From Pseudomonas sp. Choline-02u-1 (lineage in GTDB: Bacteria > Pseudomonadota > Gammaproteobacteria > Pseudomonadales > Pseudomonadaceae): a stretch of 64,000 nucleotides of DNA. Where the stretch lies: positions 186,001 through 250,000 of the forward strand of contig NZ_PJBC01000065.1 in assembly GCF_002836515.1 (NCBI RefSeq), in the 5' to 3' direction. Position 1 is the first letter of the stretch. Every line of letters starts with the position of its first letter. This document shows positions 1 through 9,411 of the stretch, in pieces. Below the pieces are notes generated by a model that was given only the letters and a program-made list of their open reading frames with translations, had not been told where the DNA came from and did not search any database. The position numbers and the translations under genes are program-made.

Positions 1-2
1 TG

Positions 3-1421
3 CGCACCGCGTCCGGCAAAGTCACCCACCCGATCGCCCACACCGGTCTGGACAAGCTGCACAAAGCCGAAGATGTCGCCAACTGGCTACGCGATCGCCA
101 GAACGTCTGGGTGCAGCCCAAGGTCGACGGTGTGGCTGTCACGTTGATCTATCGCCAGGGAATATTGCACCAGGCCATCAGTCGCGGTGACGGGGTCACT
201 GGTCAAGACTGGACAGTCTCGGCGCGCAAGATCGCGACCATTCCGCAACGCCTGACGCAGCCACGGGATCTGCTGGTGCAGGGTGAACTCTACTGGCGCT
301 TGAATGCACATGTGCAAGCCAGGTCCGGCAGTATTAATGCCCGCGCCACCGTGGCCGGCCTTATGGGGCGTAAAACCCTCGATGCCGAACAGGCCGCCGG
401 GATCGGCCTGTTTGTTTGGGACTGGCCGCAAGGCCCGATAGACCTTACTGAACGCTTGTCAGAACTGCAGACGCTGGGATTCGCGACAACCCAGACCTAT
501 ACACAACCCATCACCCGATTCGAAGACGCGCGACAATGGCGCGAACACTGGTATCGCTCGCCGCTGCCCTTTGCCAGTGACGGCGTGGTGTTGCGCCAGA
601 ACCAGCGGCCACCTGCGCACCGTTGGCAGCCCAAGGCACCTTATTGGGCGATTGCCTGGAAATACCCGTTCGCCCAGGCATTGGCCGAAGTGCGCAAGGT
701 CAATTTCAACATCGGCCGCACCGGGCGCATCACGCCGGTACTGGAACTGCTGCCGGTCAGACTCGATGACCGCGAGATCAAACGGGTCAGCGTCAGCTCG
801 CTCAAACGCTGGCAAACGCTCGACATCCGTCCGGGCGACCAGGTGGCAATCAGTCTGGCCGGGCTGACCATTCCACGTCTGGACAGTGTCGTGCTGCGCA
901 CCAGCGAACGGGCAGACATCCGCATTCCCCATGCCGGCGACTACCACGCCCTGAGCTGCTGGCAACCAACGCCCGGGTGTGAAAGCCAGTTTCTCGCGCG
1001 CCTGACCTGGCTCAGTGGCAAGCAGGGTCTGGCCATGCACCATGTCGGGCGTGGCACCTGGGAGAAACTTTTGGAAACAGGCCGCCTGAAACACCTGCTG
1101 GATTGGCTGACCCTCGACGCGTCAGAGCTTGCTAACATTGCCGGCCTCGGCGAGCGCAGCAGCGCACGCCTGATCCACAGTTTTCACGGCGCACGGCAAC
1201 AGCCGTTCGCTCACTGGTTGAAAGCGCTGGGCATGCCACCGACCGGACAGGCACAACTGGAAGATTCATGGCAGGCCCTGGCACAACGCGACACTGAACA
1301 ATGGCAGGCAGAAGCCGGCATCGGCCCGGGACGCGCGGCACAGCTGAGCGCATTTTTTCGCGATCCGCAGGTGCTGGCTTTGAGTGACACTCTCAAAGCC
1401 GCCGGAATCGACGGCTTCTGA
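3..1421 (+). CDS. ligB: NAD-dependent DNA ligase LigB, 5' truncated by window edge
   Basis: This is the 3' part of a NAD+-dependent DNA ligase of the LigB type, which seals nicks using NAD+ as AMP donor. The frame is open from base 3 and ends at TGA 1419-1421, so the true start lies upstream of the window. The adenylation motif K-V-D-G is encoded at 120-131, with the nucleophilic lysine at 120-122. An oligonucleotide-binding region and a helix-hairpin-helix-like stretch (near 1120-1180, with IAGLGERSSARL) follow. No C-terminal BRCT domain is visible, which separates LigB from the main ligase LigA. About 472 codons are inside the window, out of roughly 550-570 expected. Confidence 0.93.
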   Translation, partial: RTASGKVTHPIAHTGLDKLHKAEDVANWLRDRQNVWVQPKVDGVAVTLIYRQGILHQAISRGDGVTGQDWTVSARKIATIPQRLTQPRDLLVQGELYWRLNAHVQARSGSINARATVAGLMGRKTLDAEQAAGIGLFVWDWPQGPIDLTERLSELQTLGFATTQTYTQPITRFEDARQWREHWYRSPLPFASDGVVLRQNQRPPAHRWQPKAPYWAIAWKYPFAQALAEVRKVNFNIGRTGRITPVLELLPVRLDDREIKRVSVSSLKRWQTLDIRPGDQVAISLAGLTIPRLDSVVLRTSERADIRIPHAGDYHALSCWQPTPGCESQFLARLTWLSGKQGLAMHHVGRGTWEKLLETGRLKHLLDWLTLDASELANIAGLGERSSARLIHSFHGARQQPFAHWLKALGMPPTGQAQLEDSWQALAQRDTEQWQAEAGIGPGRAAQLSAFFRDPQVLALSDTLKAAGIDGF

Positions 1422-1518
1422 ATCTGCAATCCCCGCCTTGCGGGAACCCAACGGCCGGGCAGACGCTCCAACAGCGCAGTGCCCTCCAACCCCGATTGCC
1501 TATGCACATGGAGCTTTT

Positions 1519-1914
1519 ATGAAATTTCTCGCACCGCTCGCCCTGCTTACTCTTTGCGGTGTCATGGCCGCTCCGGTCATGGCCGAAGAAGATGGCCCGG
1601 GCCTGACCGGTTGCGCTGCCAAGAAGCAGGGCATCATCAATCAGATCGAACAGGCCAAATCGCGCGGCAACATGGAGCAGCAGGCAGGTCTGGAAACCGC
1701 ACTGCGCGAAGTGAACGAACACTGCACCGACGCCGGTTTGAAGAAAGAACGCGAAAACAAGGTGCTGGAGGCCAAGCATGAGGTGAGCCAGCGTCAGGCG
1801 GACCTCGACAAAGCCATGAAGAAAGGCGATCCGGAGAAGATCAACAAGCGTAAGGAAAAACTGGCAGAGTCGCGTAAAGAGCTGCAGGAAGCGCTGGACG
1901 AGATCGACAAGTAA
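1519..1914 (+). CDS. DUF1090 family periplasmic protein (YqjC-like)
   Basis: This encodes a 131-residue secreted protein. Residues 1-22 form a signal peptide (MKFLAPLALLTLCGVMAAPVMA), followed by a short GLTGCAAKK segment, then a charged Lys/Glu-rich helix predicted to form a coiled coil to the end. Length and pattern fit the DUF1090 family (E. coli YqjC), whose molecular function is not known. ATG 1519 was chosen over earlier in-frame codons because it begins the signal peptide and has GGAG 7 bases upstream. Two cysteines (C31 and the one in NEHCTDAG) could form a disulfide. Confidence 0.85.
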   Translation: MKFLAPLALLTLCGVMAAPVMAEEDGPGLTGCAAKKQGIINQIEQAKSRGNMEQQAGLETALREVNEHCTDAGLKKERENKVLEAKHEVSQRQADLDKAMKKGDPEKINKRKEKLAESRKELQEALDEIDK

Positions 1915-1943
1915 GACTTTGGTTTCGTGGCGAATGGCAAACC

Positions 1944-2013
1944 GCGTTCGCGAGCAGGCTCGCTCCCACATGAACCACCTGGTCAACGGTGGGAGCGAGC
2001 CTGCTCGCGAAGG
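1944..2013. repeat. REP inverted pair, family A (GGGAGCGGGCTTGCTCGCGAA type)
   Basis: Two oppositely oriented copies of the Pseudomonas REP core face each other across about 20 bases: a copy reading TTCGCGAGCAGGCTCGCTCCC (as two half motifs) at the left and its complement at the right. It sits between the convergent DUF1090 and cytochrome genes, so its hairpin may help end both transcripts. Confidence 0.85.
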
Positions 2014-2034
2014 TGTCAGCTCAAGCAATACAAA

Positions 2035-2484
2035 TCAATGATCGCGAAACTCTTTATGGCAAGCACTGCAGGCATCTTCAACTTTCTGCACGGCCGGCCC
2101 GAGATTGCTGACCTTGTACGGCTGAACCTGGCTGGCAACCACCAGTTCACCGGTGGCGGCTTCAAGTGCGCGGGCCAGTTGCTGAAAACGCGCCTGTTTC
2201 TGCCAGACATCATCTTTGGCGCTGGTGTGATCTTCTTCGCGCACCTGCGGAAAATGCTCCCACGGTTCATGGGACAAGGCATCGAGCTTGACCGCACCCT
2301 CGGTGAATTTTGGCCCGTCGAACGCAATGCGCCCGCGCAACATGCCGCCCAGGTCTTCGCTGGTCTTGAGCATCTGCTTGAAGATGGCCTTGCGCTGGCC
2401 CAGCGGCGAATTCGGGTCAACGCCGCCACAGGCGGACAGGGTCAGGCAGGCCAGCAATACAACAGCAATTCGTTTGAGGGTCAT
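2035..2484 (-). CDS. Cytochrome c'-type lipoprotein
   Basis: The product is 149 residues. It starts with a lipoprotein signal (lipobox LSAC, Cys19) and has a single heme-binding motif CSACH near the C terminus (about residues 140-144). A heme motif at the far C-terminal end of a helical protein of this size is the hallmark of the cytochrome c' fold (cytochrome_C_2), which binds small ligands such as NO or transfers electrons. It should be anchored to a membrane facing the periplasm. It is a single-gene unit convergent with the DUF1090 gene and divergent from mltA. The physiological partner cannot be told from the sequence. Confidence 0.85.
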   Translation of the reverse strand: MTLKRIAVVLLACLTLSACGGVDPNSPLGQRKAIFKQMLKTSEDLGGMLRGRIAFDGPKFTEGAVKLDALSHEPWEHFPQVREEDHTSAKDDVWQKQARFQQLARALEAATGELVVASQVQPYKVSNLGPAVQKVEDACSACHKEFRDH

Positions 2485-2612
2485 GGCGGCTTCAGGTCGC
2501 GGAAATCGGCGGCCAGTATCCTCGCGTCACCGTCAAACACCAATAGCCCTATTAAAAATACGGGTTGCCTGAGCGCATGGAGCACTTGGGCAACCGGCAC
2601 AGGAATCACTCC

Positions 2613-3785
2613 ATGAATCGCCGTTTCCAGGCCTGGCGTCACCCACTGCTTGCCACCCTTCCCCTGCTGGCCGCACTCACTGGCTGCACCGGCGGTGACA
2701 GCGACAAACCGAAAACCCATGCACTGGCCACCTACTCAAGCGCCACTTGGGAAGCCCTGCCCGCTGTGTCCGACAGCGACCTGGTCGCCGGTTTCGGTTC
2801 GTGGCGCAGCGCCTGCACCCGTCTCAAAACCGACGCAGTGTGGGCCCCGACCTGCGCAGCGGCGGCCAATGTGCCGCAAAGCGCCGCCGAGATTCGCGCA
2901 TTTCTCAAGCACAACCTCGATGTCTTCGGCCTGCGCGCCGAAAACGACAACCCCAACGGTCTGATCACGGGCTACTACGAACCGGTCTACCCCGGCAGCC
3001 TGACGCCGACCGCGTCAGCAAACGTGCCAGTGTATGGCGTGCCCGAGGACATGATCATTGTCTCGCTCGACAGCCTCTATCCGGAACTCAAAGGCAAGCG
3101 CCTGCGCGGCCGCCTCGAAGGTCGCGTGCTCAAGCCTTACGACGACGCGGCGACGATTGCATCCAAAGGCGTGAAAGCGCCCGTCGTTGCCTATCTGACT
3201 GATCCGATGAACCTGCAATTTCTGCAGATCCAGGGGTCGGGCCGGATTCAGACCGAGGACGGCAAACAGTTGCGCATCGCTTACGCCGACCAGAATGGCC
3301 ACCCGTACCGGCCGATCGGTCGCTGGCTCGTCGAGCAGGGCGAGCTGAAGAAAGAAGACGTGACCATGAGCGCGATCAGCAATTGGGCCAAGGCCAACCC
3401 GACGCGCATCCCTGAGCTGCTCGCCAGCAATCCGAGCTACGTGTTTTTCACTCGCAACCCGGACAGCAACGAAGGCCCGCGCGGCTCGCTGAATGTGCCG
3501 CTGACCGCTGGCTACAGCGCGGCGGTGGATCGCAAGGTGATTCCGTTGGGCAGTCTGTTATGGCTGTCGACCACCAAACCTGATGGCACACCGCTGGTAC
3601 GCCCGGTCGCGGCGCAGGACACCGGCGGCGCGATTGCCGGTGAGGTGCGCGCGGATCTGTTCTGGGGCACCGGCGATGCGGCCGGGCAACTGGCCGGAGA
3701 CATGAAGCAGCAAGGGCAGATCTGGATGCTCTGGCCCAAAGGGGCAGCGTTGCCGCAAGTGCCGCAGGTGGCTGACGAACCCTAA
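2613..3785 (+). CDS. mltA: Membrane-bound lytic murein transglycosylase A
   Basis: This 390-residue outer-membrane lipoprotein cleaves peptidoglycan glycan strands to 1,6-anhydromuropeptides. A lipoprotein signal with lipobox LTGC (Cys25) is followed by the MltA domain (TGYYEPVYPGS near residue 115) and the C-terminal 3D domain with the conserved QDTGGAI...R.D.F.G pattern around residues 334-355, which contains the catalytic aspartate of the family. ATG 2613 was chosen because it begins the signal peptide; an earlier in-frame start at 2565 would bury it. Transcribed alone and followed by a REP pair. Confidence 0.93.
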   Translation: MNRRFQAWRHPLLATLPLLAALTGCTGGDSDKPKTHALATYSSATWEALPAVSDSDLVAGFGSWRSACTRLKTDAVWAPTCAAAANVPQSAAEIRAFLKHNLDVFGLRAENDNPNGLITGYYEPVYPGSLTPTASANVPVYGVPEDMIIVSLDSLYPELKGKRLRGRLEGRVLKPYDDAATIASKGVKAPVVAYLTDPMNLQFLQIQGSGRIQTEDGKQLRIAYADQNGHPYRPIGRWLVEQGELKKEDVTMSAISNWAKANPTRIPELLASNPSYVFFTRNPDSNEGPRGSLNVPLTAGYSAAVDRKVIPLGSLLWLSTTKPDGTPLVRPVAAQDTGGAIAGEVRADLFWGTGDAAGQLAGDMKQQGQIWMLWPKGAALPQVPQVADEP

Positions 3786-3789
3786 AAGC

Positions 3790-3865
3790 AAAAGATCGCA
3801 GCCTTCGGCAGCTCCTACAGGAGTACGCATTCCTCTGTAGGCGCTGCCGCAGGCCGCGATCTTTT
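3790..3865. repeat. REP inverted pair, family B (AAAAGATCGCAGCC type)
   Basis: A long palindrome in which AAAAGATCGCAGCCTTCGGC and its complement flank a short spacer (GAGTACGCATTCCTC). It lies between mltA and the convergent MAPEG gene and could form a stable RNA hairpin at both 3' ends. Confidence 0.88.
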
Positions 3866-3875
3866 GATCCTGCTA

Positions 3876-4259
3876 TCAGATAGACACAAAGAAGAACGAA
3901 GCAATCAACCCCATCCCGATAAACCACACCACCGAACGCAGTGCAGCCCAGTCGGCCAGGTAGCAAATGATGTACAGCAGGCGACTGGTGATAAACAGCA
4001 CCGCCAGCACATTGACCGTTACCAGCTCCGCAGTGCCGACCAGATGTGCAACGATCACCGCTGCGGCAAAGGCCGGCGTCACTTCAAAGCTGTTCAGTTG
4101 CGCAGCATGGGCGCGACGGGCGACGCCATCGACGCTGTCGAGAAAATCCCTTGGATCGTAATTGTCCTTGAGGCGGAAACCGCCGGTTGCCTTCGCCACG
4201 ATCGTGCACACGTACGGCAGAAAAATCGCGATCAACACACACCACAGAGCCACCGTCAT
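3876..4259 (-). CDS. MAPEG family membrane protein
   Basis: The product is a 127-residue integral membrane protein with four hydrophobic segments. Size, topology and the RAHAAQLNSFE segment (about residues 48-58) match the MAPEG family (membrane-associated proteins in eicosanoid and glutathione metabolism). Bacterial members are often glutathione-dependent but their substrates are rarely known. It lies just downstream of, and on the same strand as, an EamA transporter gene, with about 40 bases between them, so the two may be co-transcribed. Confidence 0.85.
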   Translation of the reverse strand: MTVALWCVLIAIFLPYVCTIVAKATGGFRLKDNYDPRDFLDSVDGVARRAHAAQLNSFEVTPAFAAAVIVAHLVGTAELVTVNVLAVLFITSRLLYIICYLADWAALRSVVWFIGMGLIASFFFVSI

Positions 4260-4299
4260 AACGTCGTCCTTTTTTTCGATTCGAGTAATTGGCGAGCGG

Positions 4300-5133
4300 T
4301 CAGAACTTCATCACCAGCATGCCGATCAGCACCAGCCCACAGGCTAAGAGCCGCGGCCGGCCGAAAGGTTCTTTCAGGTAACGCATGCCGAACAGCACCA
4401 CCAGAATCACGCTGATTTCGCGCAACGCCGCCGCTTCGGCGATCGACCCCAACTGCATCGCCCACAGCACCAGAGCGTAGCTGAACAACACACAGAACCC
4501 GACCGCCAGGCCCAGTCTCCATTGCTCGCGCCAGAACAGCAGGAATGCGGGGCGCCGGGCGACCCATGCCAACAGCGGAAACGGCCAGGCACTGAGCAAC
4601 GTGACCCAGACCAGATAATCCAGCGGATGCGACCAACGCCGCAGCGCCTGACCATCGATGTAGGTATAGCAACCAATGCACAGGCCGATCAGCGCCACGA
4701 CCGGCAGCATTGACCACGGCAAACGGCCGCCGCCACCGCCCTGCCACAGCAGGCAGACCATGCCCAACGGGATCAGCATGATTCCGAAAATCTGCTGCGT
4801 GCTCAGCTCCTCACCGGCGAACATCAGGGTCAACGCCAGCACTACCAGCGGTGAAAGCCCGCGCATCAACGGATAGACCAGACCCAGATCGCCCACGCGA
4901 TAAGCCTGAATCAACAGATAGCGATACAGCAGCTCAAACGCCGCCGAAGCGAGAATCCATGGCCAGATCTCCGCAGGCGGCAAACTCACGAAGGGCAACG
5001 CGAGGGCGACGAACAACAGCGCCACGGTGTCCATGCACGCCACCACCAGCAGCCGCTCGGCACTGAACTTGATCAGGGTATTCCACGCCGCATGCAACAG
5101 CGCCGCCACCATTACCAGAGCTGTTGCCAGCAC
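4300..5133 (-). CDS. EamA/DMT-family transporter
   Basis: This 277-residue inner-membrane protein has ten hydrophobic segments arranged as two EamA repeats, the architecture of the drug/metabolite transporter superfamily. The first repeat starts LATALVMVAALLHAAWNTL and the protein ends in the second repeat (LRYLKEPFGRPRLLACG). The start is GTG at 5133-5131, which has AAAGGAGT 6-8 bases upstream; the open frame extends further but through a REP element, so upstream starts are unlikely. The substrate is unknown. The MAPEG gene follows on the same strand. Confidence 0.85.
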   Translation of the reverse strand: MLATALVMVAALLHAAWNTLIKFSAERLLVVACMDTVALLFVALALPFVSLPPAEIWPWILASAAFELLYRYLLIQAYRVGDLGLVYPLMRGLSPLVVLALTLMFAGEELSTQQIFGIMLIPLGMVCLLWQGGGGGRLPWSMLPVVALIGLCIGCYTYIDGQALRRWSHPLDYLVWVTLLSAWPFPLLAWVARRPAFLLFWREQWRLGLAVGFCVLFSYALVLWAMQLGSIAEAAALREISVILVVLFGMRYLKEPFGRPRLLACGLVLIGMLVMKF

Positions 5134-5161
5134 AATTGACTCCTTTGTTTTTATTATCTTG

Positions 5162-5248
5162 TTGGAGCGGCCGAAGGCTGCGATCTTTAGACCTTGTCTG
5201 TCAAAACCAAAAGCAAAAAACCGCAGCCTTCGGCAGCTTCTGCAGTGG
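5162..5248. repeat. REP inverted pair, family B
   Basis: Two opposed copies of the GCCGAAGGCTGCGATCTTT motif are separated by an A-rich spacer. This pair lies in the divergent region between the EamA and MFS genes, not at a 3' end, which is the less common placement in this window. Confidence 0.8.
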
Positions 5249-5452
5249 ACATAAAGTAATCCACACGACAACCAGTCAGATTATTGATTCGCCATGTGTC
5301 AGCAGCTGTTTATACTGCAACCCACCACGCCGTACTCAGCTGCACACCAAAAAAAAACCAATAAAAGCTGCCTGCTCCGCTTTCTCCGAAAACGGTCGCT
5401 GGCACGCGTATGCCTGATCAAAGCGTCAAGACGACTGACAGAGACCTTGCGC

Positions 5453-6622
5453 ATGCCCCTCGCTTTGCTTGCACTCGCCGTTGCCGCGTTCGGCATCGGC
5501 ACCACCGAATTCGTCATCATGGGCCTGCTACCCGATGTGGCCCGCGACCTTGCCGTGAGCATTCCACATGCCGGCCTGCTGATCACCGGTTACGCCCTGG
5601 GCGTGGTGTTCGGTGCACCGATTCTGGCGATCGGCACCGCCAACATGCCGCGCAGAGCAACGCTGTTGGGCATGACGCTGATGTTCATTCTTGGCAATGT
5701 GCTTTGCGCACTCGCGCCGAACTACGCAACGCTGATGGCGGCGCGCGTCGTCACGGCACTGTGTCATGGCGCGTTTTTCGGGATCGGCTCGGTGGTCGCC
5801 GCCGGGCTGGTCGCGCCAAACAAGCGCGCGCAAGCCATTGCGATGATGTTCACCGGCCTGACATTGGCCAACGTCCTCGGCGTGCCCTTAGGCACGGCGC
5901 TGGGTCAATACGCTGGCTGGCGTTCGACCTTCTGGGCGGTGTCGGTGATCGGCGTTGTTGCGGCGCTGGCGCAATGGTTGTGGTTGCCCAGACACATCGC
6001 GATGGACAAGGCCAACCTCGCCAGCGAATTCAAAGTACTGGGCAAGGCCAACGTGCTGCTGGCGCTGGGCATGAGCGTGCTGGCCTCGACCAGTCTGTTC
6101 AGCGTATTCACGTATATCGCACCGATCCTGCAAGACATCACTGGCGTCAGCCCCCACGGCGTGACGGTGATGCTGCTGTTGTTCGGCGTTGGCCTGACGG
6201 CAGGCAGCATGCTCGGCGGGCGCCTGGCCGATAGCCGTTTGTTGCCGTCGCTGGTCGGTGTAGCGCTGGCAGTCGTGGTAATTCTCGCGGCCTTCAGCCA
6301 GACCAGCCGTTCGGTAATTCCGGCGGCAATCACGCTGGTGCTGTGGGGGATTTTCGCCTTTGCGCTGTGCCCGATTCTGCAGCTGCTGATCATCGATCAG
6401 GCCCACGAAGCGCCGAATCTCGGCTCGACGCTGAACCAGAGCGCGTTCAACCTCGGTAACGCCGCAGGTGCCTGGATCGGCGGACTGGTAGTCGCCAGCG
6501 GCGCGGATCTGGCGGACTTGCCGTGGACCGGGGCACTGGTTGGCGTGCTGACGGTGCTGACGGCGCTGTTGTTCATCTACCTGCAACGGCGGCGGGCGAG
6601 TACGGTCAATGTGTCTGGCTGA
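5453..6622 (+). CDS. MFS transporter, sugar/arabinose-efflux (AraJ/YdhP-like) type
   Basis: The 389-residue protein has twelve hydrophobic segments and belongs to the major facilitator superfamily. The N-terminal GTTEFVIMGLLPDVARDL signature is typical of the AraJ/SotB/YdhP drug-resistance subgroup of proton-driven exporters. ATG 5453 starts at the first membrane helix; upstream sequence in this frame is not membrane-like and has no good ribosome site. The ribosome site before 5453 (AGAGA) is weak. The substrate cannot be assigned. Confidence 0.86.
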   Translation: MPLALLALAVAAFGIGTTEFVIMGLLPDVARDLAVSIPHAGLLITGYALGVVFGAPILAIGTANMPRRATLLGMTLMFILGNVLCALAPNYATLMAARVVTALCHGAFFGIGSVVAAGLVAPNKRAQAIAMMFTGLTLANVLGVPLGTALGQYAGWRSTFWAVSVIGVVAALAQWLWLPRHIAMDKANLASEFKVLGKANVLLALGMSVLASTSLFSVFTYIAPILQDITGVSPHGVTVMLLLFGVGLTAGSMLGGRLADSRLLPSLVGVALAVVVILAAFSQTSRSVIPAAITLVLWGIFAFALCPILQLLIIDQAHEAPNLGSTLNQSAFNLGNAAGAWIGGLVVASGADLADLPWTGALVGVLTVLTALLFIYLQRRRASTVNVSG

Positions 6623-6711
6623 TTGTGGTGCCAGACCGAGCCCCCACCCCTTCAACTTCTGCGCCCAATCTCCGGTCGCACTCCATTCACCCTTCATCCA
6701 AAGGACTCCGG

Positions 6712-7974
6712 ATGCTTGAACTTGTCGCCGCTTTTATCTGTTTGACCACCCTTCTGACCTTCGTCAATTTCCGTTTCATAGGCCTGCCGCCGACCATTGG
6801 CGTAATGGTCACAGCGCTGCTGTTTTCGCTGATCCTGCAAGGCCTCAGTGTCCTCGGTTTTCCCGGCCTCGAAGACCGCGTGCAGCAACTGATCGGCCAG
6901 ATCGACTTCGGCGATCTGCTGATGAACTGGATGCTGTCGTTTCTGCTGTTCGCCGGCGCCCTGCACGTTAACCTGAATGACTTGCGCAGTTACCGGTGGC
7001 CGATCGGCCTGCTGGCCACCTTCGGCGTATTGATCGCCACCGTCGTCATCGGCAGCCTGGCTTTCTACATTTTTGCCCTCTTCGGCTGGCACGTGAGTTT
7101 CCTTTACTGCCTGTTGTTCGGCGCGCTGATTTCGCCGACCGATCCGATTGCCGTACTCGGCGTACTGCGTACGGCCAACGCTTCGAAACCATTGAAAACC
7201 ACCATCGTCGGCGAATCGCTATTCAACGACGGCACGGCGGTCGTGGTCTTCACCGTACTGCTGGGCATCGCGCAACTGGGCGAAACCCCGACTGTCAGTG
7301 CCACGGCGATGCTCTTCGTCCATGAGGCGATTGGCGGTGTGTTGTTCGGCGGGCTGATCGGCTATCTGGTCTATCGCATGATCAAAAGCGTCGAGCAGCA
7401 TCAGATCACGGTAATGCTGACCCTGGCTCTGGTGATCGGCGGTTCGGCGATGTCCACCGAACTGCACGTTTCGGCACCGATCGCGATGGTGGTGGCCGGC
7501 CTGATCATCGGCAACCTTGGGCGCAATCTGGCAATGAACGACATGACCCGGCGCTACCTCGATGGCTTCTGGGAATTGCTCGATGACATGCTCAATGCGC
7601 TGCTGTTTGCACTGATCGGCATGGAGTTGTTGCTGCTCCCTTTCAACTGGTTGCACATGGCCGCAGCGGGTCTGCTGGCGGTGGCGATTCTGCTGTCGCG
7701 TCTGCTCACCGTGGCGCCGGCGATCCTGCTGCTGCGTCGGTGGCGCTCAGTGCCGGCCGGCACCATCCGCATCCTCACCTGGGGCGGCTTGCGCGGCGGT
7801 GTCTCGGTGGCACTGGCGCTGGCCCTGCCACTGGGCCCGGAACGCGATCTGTTGCTGAGCATCACCTACATCGTCGTGCTGTCGTCGATCCTGTTGCAGG
7901 GCCTGTCCATCGGCAAACTGGTCAAGCACGCGACGCGCAATGAGCCGACTGTAGCGAGCGAGTCTGCGCACTGA
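6712..7974 (+). CDS. Na+/H+ (cation:proton) antiporter, CPA1 family
   Basis: The 420-residue inner-membrane protein has about twelve hydrophobic segments. Two hallmark motifs of CPA1 exchangers are present: S-P-T-D-P at 141-145, with the transport aspartate at 144, and F-N-D-G at 171-174. The C-terminal cytoplasmic part is very short, so it lacks the regulatory tail of NhaP2-type proteins. ATG 6712 is preceded by AAGGA about 7 bases upstream; a longer open frame overlaps the MFS gene and was not used. Likely role: pH and Na+ homeostasis. Confidence 0.88.
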   Translation: MLELVAAFICLTTLLTFVNFRFIGLPPTIGVMVTALLFSLILQGLSVLGFPGLEDRVQQLIGQIDFGDLLMNWMLSFLLFAGALHVNLNDLRSYRWPIGLLATFGVLIATVVIGSLAFYIFALFGWHVSFLYCLLFGALISPTDPIAVLGVLRTANASKPLKTTIVGESLFNDGTAVVVFTVLLGIAQLGETPTVSATAMLFVHEAIGGVLFGGLIGYLVYRMIKSVEQHQITVMLTLALVIGGSAMSTELHVSAPIAMVVAGLIIGNLGRNLAMNDMTRRYLDGFWELLDDMLNALLFALIGMELLLLPFNWLHMAAAGLLAVAILLSRLLTVAPAILLLRRWRSVPAGTIRILTWGGLRGGVSVALALALPLGPERDLLLSITYIVVLSSILLQGLSIGKLVKHATRNEPTVASESAH

Positions 7975-8004
7975 CGCATCGCCGTGGCCCTTCATTGAGT
8001 TTCA

Positions 8005-8868
8005 TCAAGGCGGGCTGCCGAGTAGATCGAGCAGGTGCCGCATCGCCAACGGGCGGTGCGGCGCCGAGCCGTGCATCACCACCAGCTCCCGTGAGTAAAG
8101 GTGTCCCTCCTCCACCGGCAAAACGTACAACCCTTCCAGCGCCATCCCGGACCATTGCGGTACCAGCGAAACGCCCATGCCCTGCGCAACCAGCATCACG
8201 ATGGTCTCCAGCGCATCCAGTTCACACAGCACTTCGGGCTCGATTGCCTGTTCAGCAAGATATCGCTGAGCAATCTGACCGCCCCAGGAACGCGCGTCGT
8301 AACGAATCAAAGGTCCTTCGCGCAGCAGCGTATCGAGCGATTTTCCGACACATGCAGGCGGCGCAACCAGCACCAGCTTCTCGATCCTCAGCACCGTACA
8401 GGCCAATGCCTTCGGCGGCTGAAATGGCGGCCTCACCAGAATGGCCGCGTCCAGTTCGCCATTGAGCACTTTTTCGTAAAGGCTTTTCGAGTCACCCGGG
8501 GTGATCCTGAGTTTCAGGTTGGGTGCCGACAGTGTCAGGCGCTCGATCAAGTCTGGCAGTACGCCGGTCAGGGCGGTGGAAATGGCGCCGACTTTCACTT
8601 CGCCCGTTAATCCATCCTGGTGCAGGTCATGCTGCAATACCTGTGTCAGTTCAATAATTGCTTTGATCTTCGGCAAAGCCATCAGGCATTGATCCGACGG
8701 GTGCACCGCATGGGCTGTGCGCAGCAGCAGCGTACAGCCCAGGGTACGTTCGAGCGTCTGCACACGCTGACTGATTGCCGCCGCCGTACGATTTTCCCGC
8801 CGCGCCGCCGCTGCAATCGAGCCGGTTTCAATGACGGCCACCAGACTTCTCAGAAAGCGTACGTCCAT
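8005..8868 (-). CDS. LysR-family transcriptional regulator
   Basis: The 287-residue product has an N-terminal winged helix-turn-helix (residues 1-60, with FLRSLVAVIETGSIAAAARR) and a LysR substrate-binding domain from about residue 88. It is transcribed away from the VOC gene at 8960, and the 91-base space between them must hold both promoters. By the usual LysR logic it probably regulates that divergent gene, and perhaps the symporter behind it. The inducer is unknown. Confidence 0.88.
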   Translation of the reverse strand: MDVRFLRSLVAVIETGSIAAAARRENRTAAAISQRVQTLERTLGCTLLLRTAHAVHPSDQCLMALPKIKAIIELTQVLQHDLHQDGLTGEVKVGAISTALTGVLPDLIERLTLSAPNLKLRITPGDSKSLYEKVLNGELDAAILVRPPFQPPKALACTVLRIEKLVLVAPPACVGKSLDTLLREGPLIRYDARSWGGQIAQRYLAEQAIEPEVLCELDALETIVMLVAQGMGVSLVPQWSGMALEGLYVLPVEEGHLYSRELVVMHGSAPHRPLAMRHLLDLLGSPP

Positions 8869-8959
8869 AAGTTTTCCTTTCGCTCAGAACAAGGCGAAGC
8901 CGTTATGCCTCGCCGTACGGCCTGCTTAACCTGAGAGTTCCTTCACTCAGGGCTACCCC

Positions 8960-9373
8960 ATGAACAGACCTTTTCACGCTGCATACCATGTTTGCGACCT
9001 GGACCAGTCGCGGATTTTTTATCGGGATGTGTTGGGCTGCATCGAGGGCCGCAGTACCGAGACATGGGTCGACTTCGATTTTTTCGGCAACCAGATCTCC
9101 CTGCATCTGGGCGTTCCGTTTGCCACTACCCGCTCCGGACAAGTAGGCGAGCACAAGGTGTTGATGCCGCACATTGGCGTCGTCCTGCCGCTGCAGGAGT
9201 GGCTGGCACTGGCTGAACGCTTGATCCGCCTCGGCACCCTTTTCGAGATTCCACCCGTGATCCGCTTTGCCGGCGAGCCAGGGGAACAACGCACAATGTT
9301 TTTCCTCGACCCGAGCGGTAATCCAATCGAAGTCAAAGGCTTCAAGGACTTCAACAACCTCTTCGCGCGCTGA
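8960..9373 (+). CDS. VOC-family (glyoxalase/extradiol dioxygenase-like) protein
   Basis: The 137-residue protein carries one vicinal-oxygen-chelate domain. The likely metal ligands are a histidine in AAYHVCDLDQS (about residue 9), one in ISLHLG, and the glutamate of PIEVKGF near residue 128. VOC proteins include glyoxalases, dioxygenases and resistance proteins, and the reaction here is not clear. It lies between the divergent LysR gene and the downstream symporter gene (38 bases), suggesting a small catabolic or detoxification unit. Confidence 0.82.
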   Translation: MNRPFHAAYHVCDLDQSRIFYRDVLGCIEGRSTETWVDFDFFGNQISLHLGVPFATTRSGQVGEHKVLMPHIGVVLPLQEWLALAERLIRLGTLFEIPPVIRFAGEPGEQRTMFFLDPSGNPIEVKGFKDFNNLFAR

Positions 9374-9411
9374 TTTCCCCACCAACAAACACAAGAAAAA
9401 AGGGGCACAAC